Positions 35,394 to 44,728 are shown, counted from the stretch's first letter. The stretch: DNA of 64,000 nt from Algibacter pacificus (GCF_008033385.1 NZ_VOGY01000013.1:62001-126000), one strand, 5' to 3'. A program made the numbers and translations. The notes: generated by a model not told the origin, from the letters alone.

Positions 35394-36350
35394 TTAAGCG
35401 GCAATATCTATTCCTAGAGAATCAACTCCTAATATTTCATCAATCAAGTTTAAAGATGCTTTTACCATAGAATTATATGTTGGATTACCATCAGCATACA
35501 TCAACTGATTAGAAACATCTATAATAGCCCTCATACGACTACGATCTTTCATATAAAAAGTTTTGGATTCTCCGTTATAATTGATTAAAAAGGATATATC
35601 ATCAACTTCATATTGATTAATGAAACACAGCTTATCATATTTATTCAAACTAGAAAAAAACATTTGAAATAGCTCTTTTTTAACCATTGCTATTTCACTA
35701 GCCGACTTCTTCTTAAAATTAAGTTCTCTTACTTCATTATCGCTACAAATGGTGAGAACCTCATCCCATAATGCTAATTGAATATCCTTCTTAAGAATAT
35801 TATCAATTAAACGCACTTTCTTAAGAACTCCGTTATTAATAAAGTTAGACAAATAATTATAATTTAAAGCTGGCGTCATTACTACCTTATAATCTTCGTA
35901 ACCTGATACTTTAAAAAAAGCTTGAAAACCTCTTTCAAAAATTACTTTAGCACCATGATTGGCTTTGTTTTCAAAAACAATATATCCGTACTTTGAATTT
36001 TTAGGAATATGGCATAAAGAAAACAACGATCTAGTTTGAAGTTCATCTGTTTTAACCTTGTGAAGTAGCCTACTGGTTACAGCGTTTCTTACATCAAACT
36101 CATCTCCCGTATAAGCAGAGTTAAATTTGGTAACCAAGACCCTGTCCGTTCTTAAGAAATCTATACTCGCATTAAGAGAAAAAACCCTTTTACTACCCTG
36201 GTTGTCAAAATATTCAATCTTATTATTTTTTAATGAATAGTAAAATCGATTACACACATCTAACAAATCGTTTTCTCCATTAAAACGACTTAATATTTGT
36301 TCATCATTGGCTTTGTTAACGAGCGCCACTCGATAAAATGATAACTTCAT
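35394..36350 (-). CDS. Unrecognised 318-residue soluble protein
   Basis: I do not recognise this protein. It has no signal peptide or membrane segment. It is a mixed alpha/beta protein with notable stretches SLFSLCHIPKNSKYGYIVFE, NHGAKVIFERGFQAFFKVSG and DISFLINYNGESKTFYMKDR, and a possible helical middle (residues 170-240). It stands alone between ppnP and nrdA, with a leader hairpin at 36369-36395. Orphan genes of this type and size in variable positions are often phage-defence or signalling proteins, but nothing here proves that. Confidence 0.6.
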   Translation of the reverse strand: MKLSFYRVALVNKANDEQILSRFNGENDLLDVCNRFYYSLKNNKIEYFDNQGSKRVFSLNASIDFLRTDRVLVTKFNSAYTGDEFDVRNAVTSRLLHKVKTDELQTRSLFSLCHIPKNSKYGYIVFENKANHGAKVIFERGFQAFFKVSGYEDYKVVMTPALNYNYLSNFINNGVLKKVRLIDNILKKDIQLALWDEVLTICSDNEVRELNFKKKSASEIAMVKKELFQMFFSSLNKYDKLCFINQYEVDDISFLINYNGESKTFYMKDRSRMRAIIDVSNQLMYADGNPTYNSMVKASLNLIDEILGVDSLGIDIAA

Positions 36351-36368
36351 TTTGATTTTGAAATTATA

Positions 36369-36395
36369 GCTCTTGTATTATTTATTAACAAGAGC
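36369..36395. promoter_or_regulatory. Leader hairpin or operator of the unrecognised gene
   Basis: Perfect 8-bp arms GCTCTTGT / ACAAGAGC around an 11-nt A/T loop, 19-45 bp upstream of the ATG at 36350 (minus strand). It could be a repressor site or an mRNA leader stem. It lacks a T run, so it is unlikely to be a terminator. Confidence 0.4.
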
Positions 36396-36505
36396 CGTTA
36401 ATAATTTAATTATTCATGAAAACCCTTACTAACATTAAGGTTTCACGAATATTCTTTTTTTGTAGAAATCATTAACTTGTCGGGATGAAACTAATTTTGT
36501 TTCTT

Positions 36506-36616
36506 TGAAGAAGAAAGTAAGAGATTTTAATCTCATATTATTTTTTACAAAATAGGCGTAGGAACCAATTATTGTTTAAAACATGCCAAGAGGGATATTT
36601 CACGATGTCCCTTTTT
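36506..36616 (+). ncRNA. Candidate small RNA in the 36.4-36.7 kb gap
   Basis: TAATTTTG (36492-36499) is a perfect -7 box. About 90 nt downstream AGGGA / TCCCT, extended by A-T and G-U pairs (36588-36615), forms a hairpin followed by TTTTT. No ORF lies between. A local hairpin GAGATT/AATCTC is near 36533. There is no good -33 element at normal distance, so this is tentative. Confidence 0.3.
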
Positions 36617-36739
36617 CAGTACTTATCTTCAGCATTCAAATACACTACATAAATTTATTTATTTTTTTAAAAATCACACTTATACCACTGTATATCAACA
36701 GCTTATACTTACTTATTTTTCTTAAATTAAGAACTAAAA

Positions 36740-36767
36740 AAAGCACCTTATTTTAATAAGGTACTTT
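36740..36767 (-). terminator. Terminator of nrdA
   Basis: AAAGCACCTTATT / AATAAGGTACTTT with one mismatch. The minus-strand copy is followed by a T run, 22 bp past the nrdA stop. Confidence 0.8.
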
Positions 36768-36788
36768 CAATATATATGTAGTCACTAA

Positions 36789-38585
36789 TTACCCTTCGCA
36801 ACTTTTACATTCTTTCTTTTGTTTAAATTTTTGTGCCGCATTCATACTGTGTTGGTAATAAAGCGATTTAACACCCAATTGCCAAGCCGTAACATATATT
36901 TTATTAATATCCTTAACAGGCATATCTGGATGCACCATAATGTTTAAGGATTGTGCTTGATCTATATGGTTTTGTCTGTTTGCCGCCTGGTAAATAATCG
37001 TCATTTGGTCGATTTCAGAATAGGTTTTAAAAACGTCTCTTTCGTGCTCTGTAAGCTCTTCTTCTAAATGCTGAACAGAACCATCATTATCACGAATTGA
37101 TTTCCAAATATCATTCGTATTTAATCCTTTTTCTTCTAAAAGTTCTAGTAAAAACGGATTTTTAATAGTCGTTTTAATTTTAGCAATATCTTTTACATAA
37201 CTATTAGACCAAATAGGCTCGATACCTTGAGAAACTTGTCCTAAAATAAATGCTGAAGATGTTGTTGGTGCAACGGCATTAAGCGTTGTGTTACGTCGGC
37301 CATAGCCTTTTAAAACTTCCGGCTCACCGAATAACCCTGCTAATTCTTCAGATGCTTTAACCGATTTTTCTTTAATAGTTCTAAATATTTCACTATTTAA
37401 ATCGAAGGCTTCCTGACTATCGAAACTCATCATTTTAGATTGTAATAAAGAGTGCCATCCTAAAGCGCCCATACCTAAAGCTCTATTTTCTTTAGCAAAA
37501 TTATAAGCCTTTTCCATAAATAGGAAGGTTTGTTTATCATCTCTATTTTCAGAATCTCTATACGCTTCAAGTTTCGTAATAAACTCTTCTAATACCGCAT
37601 CTAAAAAGTAGACCATCGTTTCTACAGCATCGGTATCTTTCCATTTATCGTAATGCAATAAATTTATAGAAGATAGCACACAAACAAAAGACCAACGATC
37701 GTTTGTAGGTAGCATAATTTCAGAACACAAGTTACTGGCGTAAATCTCATGATTTTTATCTTTATAAACATCTGGTGCATTATTATTTGCATTGTCTCTA
37801 AAGAAAATATAAGGATATCCTATTTCCCCTCTACGTTGCAATACTTTTGCCCAAATAGCACGTTTATCTGTATCACCATCAATCATTTCTTGCATCCATT
37901 GGTTACTTACTGTAACACCATGGGTTAATTCTTGAATTGGATTACCCTCTGTTCCTATTTCTAAAAACTCGTGAATATCTTGATGCTCGATTGGTAAATA
38001 AGGTGAAAAACGTCCACGACGTACAGAACCTTGACTCACGACATCGACCATTTTTTCGAAAAGTTGCATGATGTGAACGGCTCCTGAAGACTCGCCGTTA
38101 TTTTTAACAGGCGCCCCTCTATGGCGTAATTTCCCGAAATACCCCGATGTACCACCACCAAGTTTAGACATCATTCCAACTTCCGATTGTGTATAAAGTA
38201 TATCTCCCATATCATCAGAAATATGAGACCCAAAGCAGCTAATTGGTAAGCCACGACGCTTGCCAAAGTTAGACCATACCGGTGAAGCTAAAGAGAAGTA
38301 TCCCTCTGCCATATAACCATAAAATTTATCGGCAAAGCCATCAATTTTTAAAATTTGTTCGGCTCTATCGGCTATTTCTCTAATTCTACTTTCAGGAGTT
38401 GCACCTTCCGTAAGGTATCCAGATCCTAAAAATTTACGACTATTTTCGGTTAACCATTTTATTTCTGGTTGCTTTCCTATTTCTTTCCTAGCCTCTTTTC
38501 TAGCTTTAATTAAATCATCATAATTAGATGATTTAGCGTCATTATTCAAATTTACTGCTGCTTGGTCTTTGGTCTGTTTGTTCAT
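36789..38585 (-). CDS. nrdA: Ribonucleotide reductase class I, large subunit (no ATP-cone)
   Basis: A 598-residue catalytic subunit that reduces ribonucleotides to deoxyribonucleotides. It is about 160 residues shorter than E. coli NrdA because the N-terminal ATP-cone is missing. The barrel starts near residue 40. Visible are ISCFGSHISDDMGD, LCSEIMLPTNDRWSFVCVLS with the active-site region, and the C-terminal redox pair in KKECKSCEG. Overall activity must be sensed elsewhere, and the partner NrdB carries the cone. The two genes are separated by one base, with nrdB first. Confidence 0.93.
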   Translation of the reverse strand: MNKQTKDQAAVNLNNDAKSSNYDDLIKARKEARKEIGKQPEIKWLTENSRKFLGSGYLTEGATPESRIREIADRAEQILKIDGFADKFYGYMAEGYFSLASPVWSNFGKRRGLPISCFGSHISDDMGDILYTQSEVGMMSKLGGGTSGYFGKLRHRGAPVKNNGESSGAVHIMQLFEKMVDVVSQGSVRRGRFSPYLPIEHQDIHEFLEIGTEGNPIQELTHGVTVSNQWMQEMIDGDTDKRAIWAKVLQRRGEIGYPYIFFRDNANNNAPDVYKDKNHEIYASNLCSEIMLPTNDRWSFVCVLSSINLLHYDKWKDTDAVETMVYFLDAVLEEFITKLEAYRDSENRDDKQTFLFMEKAYNFAKENRALGMGALGWHSLLQSKMMSFDSQEAFDLNSEIFRTIKEKSVKASEELAGLFGEPEVLKGYGRRNTTLNAVAPTTSSAFILGQVSQGIEPIWSNSYVKDIAKIKTTIKNPFLLELLEEKGLNTNDIWKSIRDNDGSVQHLEEELTEHERDVFKTYSEIDQMTIIYQAANRQNHIDQAQSLNIMVHPDMPVKDINKIYVTAWQLGVKSLYYQHSMNAAQKFKQKKECKSCEG

Positions 38586-38586
38586 A

Positions 38587-39861
38587 TTAAAATAGGTCGT
38601 CGCTGGTTATACTTTTTGTTCTTTTACTATAGTTTATAGAGCGTTTCACAAAGAAATCGCCATGTTTGGTTCCAATAATTTCGTCGTCAAACCATTCGGT
38701 TTTTTGTATTAATTCTTCATTAATTTCGAATACTTTTTCTATACCAATACTTTCTAAGGAGTTGTTAAATCTGTTTTTAATAAACTCGTTAACCACATTC
38801 TTTGGTAAGAAATCTAATTCCCCATCCTCAAAAATCCAGTCTACAATATCACTTTCCGAATTGAAAGCTTCTCTACATAAGGTTCGAATGAGTTCTTCAT
38901 GGTCATTATCAAACCATGTTGGGTTTTCTTCTTTTATTATCTTGATAAGATCGATACCAAAATCACCGTGAATCTGTTCTTCCTTCGAAGTGGCTTCAAC
39001 CACATTTGAAACGCCTTTAAGCATATTTTTATGCTTATTAAATGCCATGATTATTAAAAACTGAGAAAACAAAGACACATGTTCTATAAATAAAGAAAAA
39101 AGTAAAACAGATTCTGCATAATCCTTATTATCTTCACTTTTAGCGTTTTTTAAAGCCGTTTCTAAATAATGAACCCGTCTCATTATAACTGGTTTTTTCT
39201 TTAGGTTTTTAAACTCATTATTAAGTCCTAAAATTTCTAATAAATGAGAATAAGCATCTTGATGGCGTACTTCGCTTTCAGCAAAAGTAGCACCTACCGA
39301 TCCTATTTCTGGTTTCGGCATTTTATTATAAATATCTCCCCAAAACGTTTTTACAGCAACTTCTATTTGAGAAATAGCCAACATGGTATTTTTTATGGCA
39401 TTTTGCTCAATTGGTGTTAATCTTGTTTTAAAATCTTGAATATCACTAGTAAAATTAAACTCGGAATGAATCCAATAGGAATGACGAATAGCATCTACAT
39501 AATCGTTAAGTGCTGGATATTCATAAGGTTTTAAATTAATTCGCTTTTCAAAAATATTAGTTTTTCTACTTCTTGCTTGCTCATTTCTGTATAAAATGTA
39601 TGCTTTTGCTACATCATGAAAGGCACTTTCCATTAATTTATCTTCAACAAGATCCTGGACTTGTTCTACATTAGGTAAATAATCGATATCCTTTTCTTTT
39701 CTCTCTAAAAGCGCTTTTAAAACTTTTACCGCAATAATTTCAGCGTCTTCTTTACTTCCATTTCCAACCGAAATCATCGCTTTTTCAACGGCATTAGAAA
39801 TTTTACTTAAAACAAAAGGGCTTGTTTCGTAATCTCTTTTTATAATTTGAGTAATCTCCAT
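38587..39861 (-). CDS. nrdB: Ribonucleotide reductase small subunit with N-terminal ATP-cone
   Basis: A 424-residue radical-generating subunit. Residues 1 to about 95 form an ATP-cone (VLSKISNAVEKAMISVGNGS, VEQVQDLVEDKLME, AKAYILYRNEQARSRK), a domain normally on NrdA. The ferritin-like core follows with metal ligands in FAESEVRHQDAYSHLLE and TSKEEQIHGDFG, and a Tyr in the radical position (RHQDAY). In related Flavobacteriia (Leeuwenhoekiella blandensis) such NrdB cones bind dATP and shut the enzyme off by oligomerising NrdB. The same control is inferred here. Confidence 0.93.
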   Translation of the reverse strand: MEITQIIKRDYETSPFVLSKISNAVEKAMISVGNGSKEDAEIIAVKVLKALLERKEKDIDYLPNVEQVQDLVEDKLMESAFHDVAKAYILYRNEQARSRKTNIFEKRINLKPYEYPALNDYVDAIRHSYWIHSEFNFTSDIQDFKTRLTPIEQNAIKNTMLAISQIEVAVKTFWGDIYNKMPKPEIGSVGATFAESEVRHQDAYSHLLEILGLNNEFKNLKKKPVIMRRVHYLETALKNAKSEDNKDYAESVLLFSLFIEHVSLFSQFLIIMAFNKHKNMLKGVSNVVEATSKEEQIHGDFGIDLIKIIKEENPTWFDNDHEELIRTLCREAFNSESDIVDWIFEDGELDFLPKNVVNEFIKNRFNNSLESIGIEKVFEINEELIQKTEWFDDEIIGTKHGDFFVKRSINYSKRTKSITSDDLF

Positions 39862-40445
39862 AATAATCTTTTGTTAATAGCTGAATAGTCATTTGAATAA
39901 TATTACTAATCCAAAATTCTATTAATAAATCTGTAAAATCGTGTTATATTTTTCTATTAGAGAAATAAAAAAAGGCATGTTTTGCACCATTTAACTCAAT
40001 ACATAAAGTATAAATATTTTTGCTTTTTTTGCCGAGAACAAAGATTGACATTTGTTGCTTAAAATGAAAGTGTATTTTATAAACATTGTCAACAAGTTTT
40101 TAACAATTTCATATTCCTTCAAAAAACAACTGGTTTTTTTACACCATTCTTATTTTACTGAATGTCAAACCATTATAAATATAAAAAAACAAAATTTAGC
40201 ACATAAAATCATCTTGTAAATTTCACGTTAAACCCCTTATTTTACACTTGCTAATACTGAATTTCAACCATTAATTTACAGGTGAATTTGACTGTTTTTT
40301 TTAAGCTTAAAATTTAAGTTTACCATTTTAAATTTTATTAAAAACAAAATATTTAAGCTACTTTTTTTATTTTTTATTCGGAAATTATTTTCCTAAGTAA
40401 ATTTCATTTTAACAAAATTTACTTTGCTTTTTTTGAACACGAAAA
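39862..40445. other. Very A/T-rich intergenic region upstream of nrdB
   Basis: No gene is supportable in about 580 bp. It contains long A and T runs, several short palindromes (e.g. TTAAGCTTAA near 40302) and no clear TAnnTTTG box toward nrdB. No DnaA-box cluster was seen. Confidence 0.5.
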
Positions 40446-40471
40446 AGGTTGCTTTCAAAAAAAAGCAACCT
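40446..40471 (-). terminator. Terminator of the gamma carbonic anhydrase gene
   Basis: Perfect 10-bp stem AGGTTGCTTT / AAAGCAACCT. The minus strand continues with TTTTTC. Confidence 0.82.
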
Positions 40472-40507
40472 CCGCATACATATAATTTTAATATGTTAAA
40501 TAAAAAA

Positions 40508-41023
40508 TTATTCTTTAAGCCAACTTGAATATTTAATATAATTATCGGCAATACGATTAATTTCGCCCGAAATTAATTCTTCACTAATATCTTTCACTTT
40601 TTTAGCAGGAACACCCGCATAAATACTACCCGATTCTACATGCGTATTTTTGGTTACTACCGCACCTGCTGCAATAATACTGTTGCTTTCTACAACACAA
40701 TCGTCCATAATAATACTCCCCATACCCACTAAAACATTGTCTTGAATAGTACAACCATGCACAATAGCGTTATGCCCAATAGACACGTTATTACCAATGT
40801 TGGTAGGCGATTTAAGATATGTAGCATGTATTACAGCGCCGTCTTGTACATTCACTTTGTTGCCCATTTTTATATAATGCACATCGCCACGAATTACAGC
40901 ACTAAACCAAATACTGCACTGTGTTCCTACAGTAACATCGCCAACAACTACGGCGTTTTCGGCTAAATAGCAATCGCTTGAGATTTGTGGTGATTTTCCG
41001 TTAATAGTTTTTATTATAGCCAT
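40508..41023 (-). CDS. Gamma carbonic anhydrase family protein
   Basis: A 171-residue left-handed beta-helix protein with hexapeptide repeats (VVVGDVTVGTQCSIWFSAVI, NIGNNVSIGHNAIVHGCTIQ). Three metal-ligand histidines are in place: one in GAVIHATY and two in IGHNAIVHGC. Members hydrate CO2 or act as uncharacterised trimeric zinc proteins (YrdA/CaiE/PaaY group). The gene is single and has its own terminator. Confidence 0.88.
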   Translation of the reverse strand: MAIIKTINGKSPQISSDCYLAENAVVVGDVTVGTQCSIWFSAVIRGDVHYIKMGNKVNVQDGAVIHATYLKSPTNIGNNVSIGHNAIVHGCTIQDNVLVGMGSIIMDDCVVESNSIIAAGAVVTKNTHVESGSIYAGVPAKKVKDISEELISGEINRIADNYIKYSSWLKE

Positions 41024-41120
41024 AATATTTGTTTTTTATGTTATTTTTTTGAAGAAATTCCTTGCTAATTTATTTAAAAAAAGACAATAATTGCACTTTT
41101 CTGGAAGCAGAAACCATAAT

Positions 41121-41228
41121 TTATTTCCCATGACTAAGTAATACACTTCCGCCTTTACCTTTTAGATATATTTCAGTATAATTATCATTCGCTTTGCTAT
41201 TTAAAATTTCAAAATTAACATCGCGAAC
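41121..41228 (-). pseudogene. Short coding remnant (about 35 codons)
   Basis: An open frame without a start codon, preceded in frame by a stop. It translates to a protein-like stretch, including NFEILNSKANDNYTEIYLKG and ending KGGSVLLSHGK. Codon use and composition look coding, but the source family is not identified. It lies between the carbonic anhydrase gene and porP, suggesting a gene lost by deletion. Confidence 0.3.
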
Positions 41229-41266
41229 CTAAAGTGACGGCGCCCACAAACCGACATACTTATAAC

Positions 41267-41301
41267 AAATAAATCCCGCCAAATACTGGTGGGATCTATT
41301 T
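41267..41301. terminator. Terminator of porP
   Basis: AAATAAATCCCGCCA / TGGTGGGATCTATTT (two mismatched positions) with a 5-nt loop, 27 bp past the porP stop. Confidence 0.75.
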
Positions 41302-41327
41302 ATATATTCTCTATTATATTTCTATTT

Positions 41328-42332
41328 TTAATTAACCGCTGGACAATTACAACTGTATCGTTCTTTTTTACAATTAAAATTGTAACCTAAAGTAAATTGA
41401 TGAAATCCACCGTTAGTAAACACGAGGGAATTGGATTGATAGGTATACGTATATGCCACCATCAACTGGTTAAAATTAACACCTAAAAGTGGGGTTATTT
41501 GCTGTAGTTTTTGTTTTTTTTGCTCATTACTCCCTGTTAAATATTCGGCACCATCACTACTATTACGGAAAGAAACACCGCCCCATATTTTACCAAACTC
41601 CATGGTTTTATATACTTTTGCATTAATATCTATTCCGGCTTCTTTTGTTGCGTCGCGATACTTAAGCATTACAGAAGGCTCATAACTCCAAGAGCTACCA
41701 TATTTACCAAACACACCCCCTATTGAGAGCAAGTAACGTCTTAAATTACTGGTAATATTTTGATCGCTATTTATACCTGCATTTTTAATTAAATTCTTTA
41801 CGGTACCATGCGCGTAATAATCTAAAAACTGATATGAAAACCCAAAATCTAAATTAAGATTAGTTTCACTTTGTATTGTACCTGTAATTGATGGATCTGG
41901 ACCATCGAATAGAAAGGATGTTTCGTCTAATTTATATTGAATCATACCTACACTCAAACCAAATGAAAGCATATTTAAATCGAGTTCCGAGCGCGAAAAC
42001 ATTAGATGATGTGCATAGGTAGCATAAACCCCCGTTTGAGAATGATATCCGTTTTGGTCGGTATATAGAATAGCTCCAACCGCAGATGGCGTATCTCCTA
42101 CCCTACTGTTAATACTCATAGTGAGCAACTTTGGGGCATCCTCATGCCCAAACCACTGCTGTCTGGCGGTAAGCCTAAGTTTAGCACAGTTTGCAGCTCC
42201 GGCCATGGATGGATGAATTAAATAATAATTATCGGTTAAGTAGTCGGTATAAATTGGCAATCCTTCTTGAGAGGTTGCAACGTTGGAAAATAACATTGCC
42301 ATAAGTACCATTAAAACATATTGTATTTTCAT
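41328..42332 (-). CDS. PorP/SprF-family type IX secretion outer-membrane protein
   Basis: A 334-residue outer-membrane barrel with a signal peptide (to about residue 21). Hallmarks are LPIYTDYLTDNYYLIHPSMA, LRLTARQQWFG, GDTPSAVGAILYTDQNGYHS and YATYAHHLMFS. Family members work with the type IX secretion system and often help attach particular gliding or surface proteins. Stand-alone copies normally pair with a large T9SS substrate, and none is adjacent here. The C-terminus is unusual in being Cys-rich (CKKERYSCNCPAVN). Confidence 0.88.
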   Translation of the reverse strand: MKIQYVLMVLMAMLFSNVATSQEGLPIYTDYLTDNYYLIHPSMAGAANCAKLRLTARQQWFGHEDAPKLLTMSINSRVGDTPSAVGAILYTDQNGYHSQTGVYATYAHHLMFSRSELDLNMLSFGLSVGMIQYKLDETSFLFDGPDPSITGTIQSETNLNLDFGFSYQFLDYYAHGTVKNLIKNAGINSDQNITSNLRRYLLSIGGVFGKYGSSWSYEPSVMLKYRDATKEAGIDINAKVYKTMEFGKIWGGVSFRNSSDGAEYLTGSNEQKKQKLQQITPLLGVNFNQLMVAYTYTYQSNSLVFTNGGFHQFTLGYNFNCKKERYSCNCPAVN

Positions 42333-42478
42333 AATTTAAATTTGGGGCTATATCGTACAATATACACTTTTAATTATAACAATTTTGCTATAAAAATATA
42401 TTTAAAATGTTAGTTAGGTTCACTTTTAGGTTAGGGCAACAAAACTCAAATATATGGATAACTAAAGTTTTCTTTTAG

Positions 42479-42486
42479 TATTTTTG
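42479..42486 (+). promoter_or_regulatory. -7 box of the nfu gene
   Basis: TATTTTTG matches TAnnTTTG and lies 17 bp before the ATG at 42504. Confidence 0.55.
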
Positions 42487-42503
42487 TAAAAAAAAAGTTA
42501 ATA

Positions 42504-43406
42504 ATGAGTAATTTCAAGGTTTCTATTAAGGAAACATCTAACGATAATATTGTAAAATTTGAGTTAAATCAATTTATTACAAAGTACCAAAGTTTTGAAT
42601 TTAACAACATTGACGAGGCTAAAACCTCACCTTTAGCCCAACAATTATTTTATTTACCCTTTGTAAAAAAAGTTTACATTTCTGGAAATTTTATTGCAGT
42701 AGAGCGCTATAGCATTGTAGACTGGAGCGATGTACAAGATGAAATGGCAGAACAAATTGAAGCCTATTTAAATGATGGTGGTATAGTTGTAGAGGAAAGT
42801 ACTGCTCCAAAAAAAGTACCAGTTACTGTATACGCTGAAAGCACACCAAATCCTGCCGTTATAAAGTTTGTGGCTAACAAGAAAATAGTTGCTGCGCTTT
42901 TTGAATTCACGTCTATAGATGAAGCTAAACTATCACCATTAGCTACAGAGTTGTTTCATTTTCCTTTTGTAAAAAGTGTTTTTCTTGATGAAAATTATGT
43001 ATCAATCACCAAATATGATATTGCTGAATGGGATAGTATAACATTAGAACTTCGTGAGTTTATTAGAAGTTATATTGAAGATGGAAAAGAAATCGTTTTA
43101 CCAGAAGCTATAGAAACACTAAAAAAATCTACTGAACAAGTAGATACGCATTTTGACACACTTGATGACACTTCAAAAGAAATAATAAATATTATTGAAG
43201 AATACGTAAAACCTGCTGTAGCTAGTGATGGTGGAAATATTCAGTTTATTTCATACGACGAAAGCTCTAAAAACGTAAGCGTGCTTTTACAAGGCGCTTG
43301 TAGTGGTTGCCCTTCGTCTACTTACACTTTAAAAAGTGGTATTGAAAATATGTTAAAAGAAATGCTCCCTGGAAAAATTTCTATGGTAGAAGCTATTAAT
43401 GGCTAA
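42504..43406 (+). CDS. NifU-family iron-sulfur scaffold with two Nfu N-domains
   Basis: A 300-residue Fe-S cluster carrier. Two tandem Nfu_N domains (about residues 5-90 and 103-190) share the pattern FxxIDEAKxSPLAxxLFxxPFVKxVF. The C-terminal NifU domain (about 222-298) has the cluster-binding pair Cys266 and Cys269 in GACSGCPSST. The duplication of Nfu_N is normal in Flavobacteriia. It hands [4Fe-4S] clusters to client enzymes in the cytoplasm. Confidence 0.92.
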   Translation: MSNFKVSIKETSNDNIVKFELNQFITKYQSFEFNNIDEAKTSPLAQQLFYLPFVKKVYISGNFIAVERYSIVDWSDVQDEMAEQIEAYLNDGGIVVEESTAPKKVPVTVYAESTPNPAVIKFVANKKIVAALFEFTSIDEAKLSPLATELFHFPFVKSVFLDENYVSITKYDIAEWDSITLELREFIRSYIEDGKEIVLPEAIETLKKSTEQVDTHFDTLDDTSKEIINIIEEYVKPAVASDGGNIQFISYDESSKNVSVLLQGACSGCPSSTYTLKSGIENMLKEMLPGKISMVEAING

Positions 43407-43563
43407 AATAAATTTAAAATAACATGTATAAAAAACGTTCTTACAAATAGAGCGTTTTTTTATCTCTAATATTAAAATTATAAATAAAACTCTTACGCTT
43501 ATTTTTACAAATATCGTTGCCTTAGAACATTTTTATTTTTTAAAATTAAAAATGTTTTTTTAG

Positions 43564-43803
43564 ACTAAACCAAGAACAGTAAAACCCTTTAAAATAAAAG
43601 GTAAAACCTTTGTTGAAGACACTAAAGCACATGAGGCAAACCAATGGTTTCAGAATAGTTTTATTGCTGTAATTATAGTGTTTGCTCTATTTAAATAAAA
43701 CCAATATTTCATACTTTTATTTCTGATTTTTGTGACTATTTATGGTATTTATGGGTCTAACTCTACAAAGCGAATTAAACTTTTTTATGGCAATCTATTC
43801 CTG
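43564..43803 (+). pseudogene. Decayed small two-helix membrane protein
   Basis: One frame runs from a stop at 43561 to a stop at 43801, interrupted only by TAA at 43696. It encodes a soluble lead (PFKIKGKTFVEDTKAHEANQ), a hydrophobic helix (NSFIAVIIVFALFK), the stop, then a second helix (YFILLFLIFVTIYGIYG). No ATG is left. This looks like a small membrane-protein gene that has lost its start and gained a nonsense codon. The family is unidentified. Confidence 0.4.
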
Positions 43804-43878
43804 TAAATATTGCACTTATAATGAGTTTAATTTAATATTTTTTTATCATAAAATTTAAACAAACACATTATTAGTTTT

Positions 43879-43886
43879 TAATTTTG
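43879..43886 (+). promoter_or_regulatory. -7 box of mscS-like gene
   Basis: TAATTTTG, a perfect TAnnTTTG, 26 bp before the ATG at 43913. Confidence 0.6.
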
Positions 43887-43912
43887 CAGAACAAATAAAA
43901 TAAACAAAAATT

Positions 43913-44728
43913 ATGAATTTAGAAAGTATTGACACAGAAAAATGGATTGATTTAGGTCTAGATTATGGTCTTAAAATAATAGGGGCTATACTTATTTGGA
44001 TTATTGGCTCTTGGGTAATTAAAAAAATACTAAAAGCCGCAAAAAAAATAATGTCTAAAGGTAAATATGATGAGAGCCTTCAAAAATTCTTACTAAACCT
44101 TTGTGGCTGGGCTTTAAAAATTATTTTAATTATTGTAGTTTTAGGAACTGTTGGTGTAGCCACCACATCATTTGCAGCCATTATCGCCGCCGCAGGTTTA
44201 GCTGTTGGTATGGCACTTCAAGGGTCTTTAGGGAATTTTGCTGGAGGTGTTTTAATTATGATTTTTAAACCTATAAAAATAGGCGATTTAATAGAAGCCC
44301 AAGGTGAAATTGGTGTTGTTAAAGAAATTGAAATTTTCACAACCAAATTAACAGGTCTATCAAACAAAGAAATTATTATTCCTAACGGATCTTTATCTAA
44401 CGGAAATATTATTAATTATTCTACTGAAGGAACTCGTCGTGTAGACTTAACATTTGGCGTAGGTTACGATTCTGATATTAAGAAAACCAAACAAGTATTA
44501 ATGGATGTTTTAACATCACACCCAAAAGTATTGCAAACACCTACACCAACTGTAAATGTATCGGAATTAGCAGATAGCTCAATAAACTTTGCAGTTAGAC
44601 CTTGGTGTAAAACAGCAGATTACTGGGATGTTTATTTTGATATTACTGAAAACGTAAAAGAAGCCCTAGATGCCGCTGGAATTGAAATTCCTTACCCACA
44701 TCAAGTTGAAATACACAAAGAAGGATAA
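43913..44728 (+). CDS. mscS: Small-conductance mechanosensitive channel
   Basis: A 271-residue MscS, close to the 286 residues of E. coli. TM1 is at about 17-40, TM2 at 60-82 and the pore helix TM3 at 85-115 (FAAIIAAAGLAVGMALQGSL, GNFAGGVLIMIF). The cytoplasmic beta domain follows (KPIKIGDLIEAQGEIGVVKE) and the vestibule ends IPYPHQVEIHKEG. It opens under membrane tension to release solutes during osmotic downshock. A single gene with its own promoter and terminator. Confidence 0.93.
   Translation: MNLESIDTEKWIDLGLDYGLKIIGAILIWIIGSWVIKKILKAAKKIMSKGKYDESLQKFLLNLCGWALKIILIIVVLGTVGVATTSFAAIIAAAGLAVGMALQGSLGNFAGGVLIMIFKPIKIGDLIEAQGEIGVVKEIEIFTTKLTGLSNKEIIIPNGSLSNGNIINYSTEGTRRVDLTFGVGYDSDIKKTKQVLMDVLTSHPKVLQTPTPTVNVSELADSSINFAVRPWCKTADYWDVYFDITENVKEALDAAGIEIPYPHQVEIHKEG

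Noticed and set aside
39862-40445. A/T-rich gap upstream of nrdB as a replication origin
   Set aside because: No cluster of DnaA boxes and no origin-associated genes were seen; it is simply A/T-rich.
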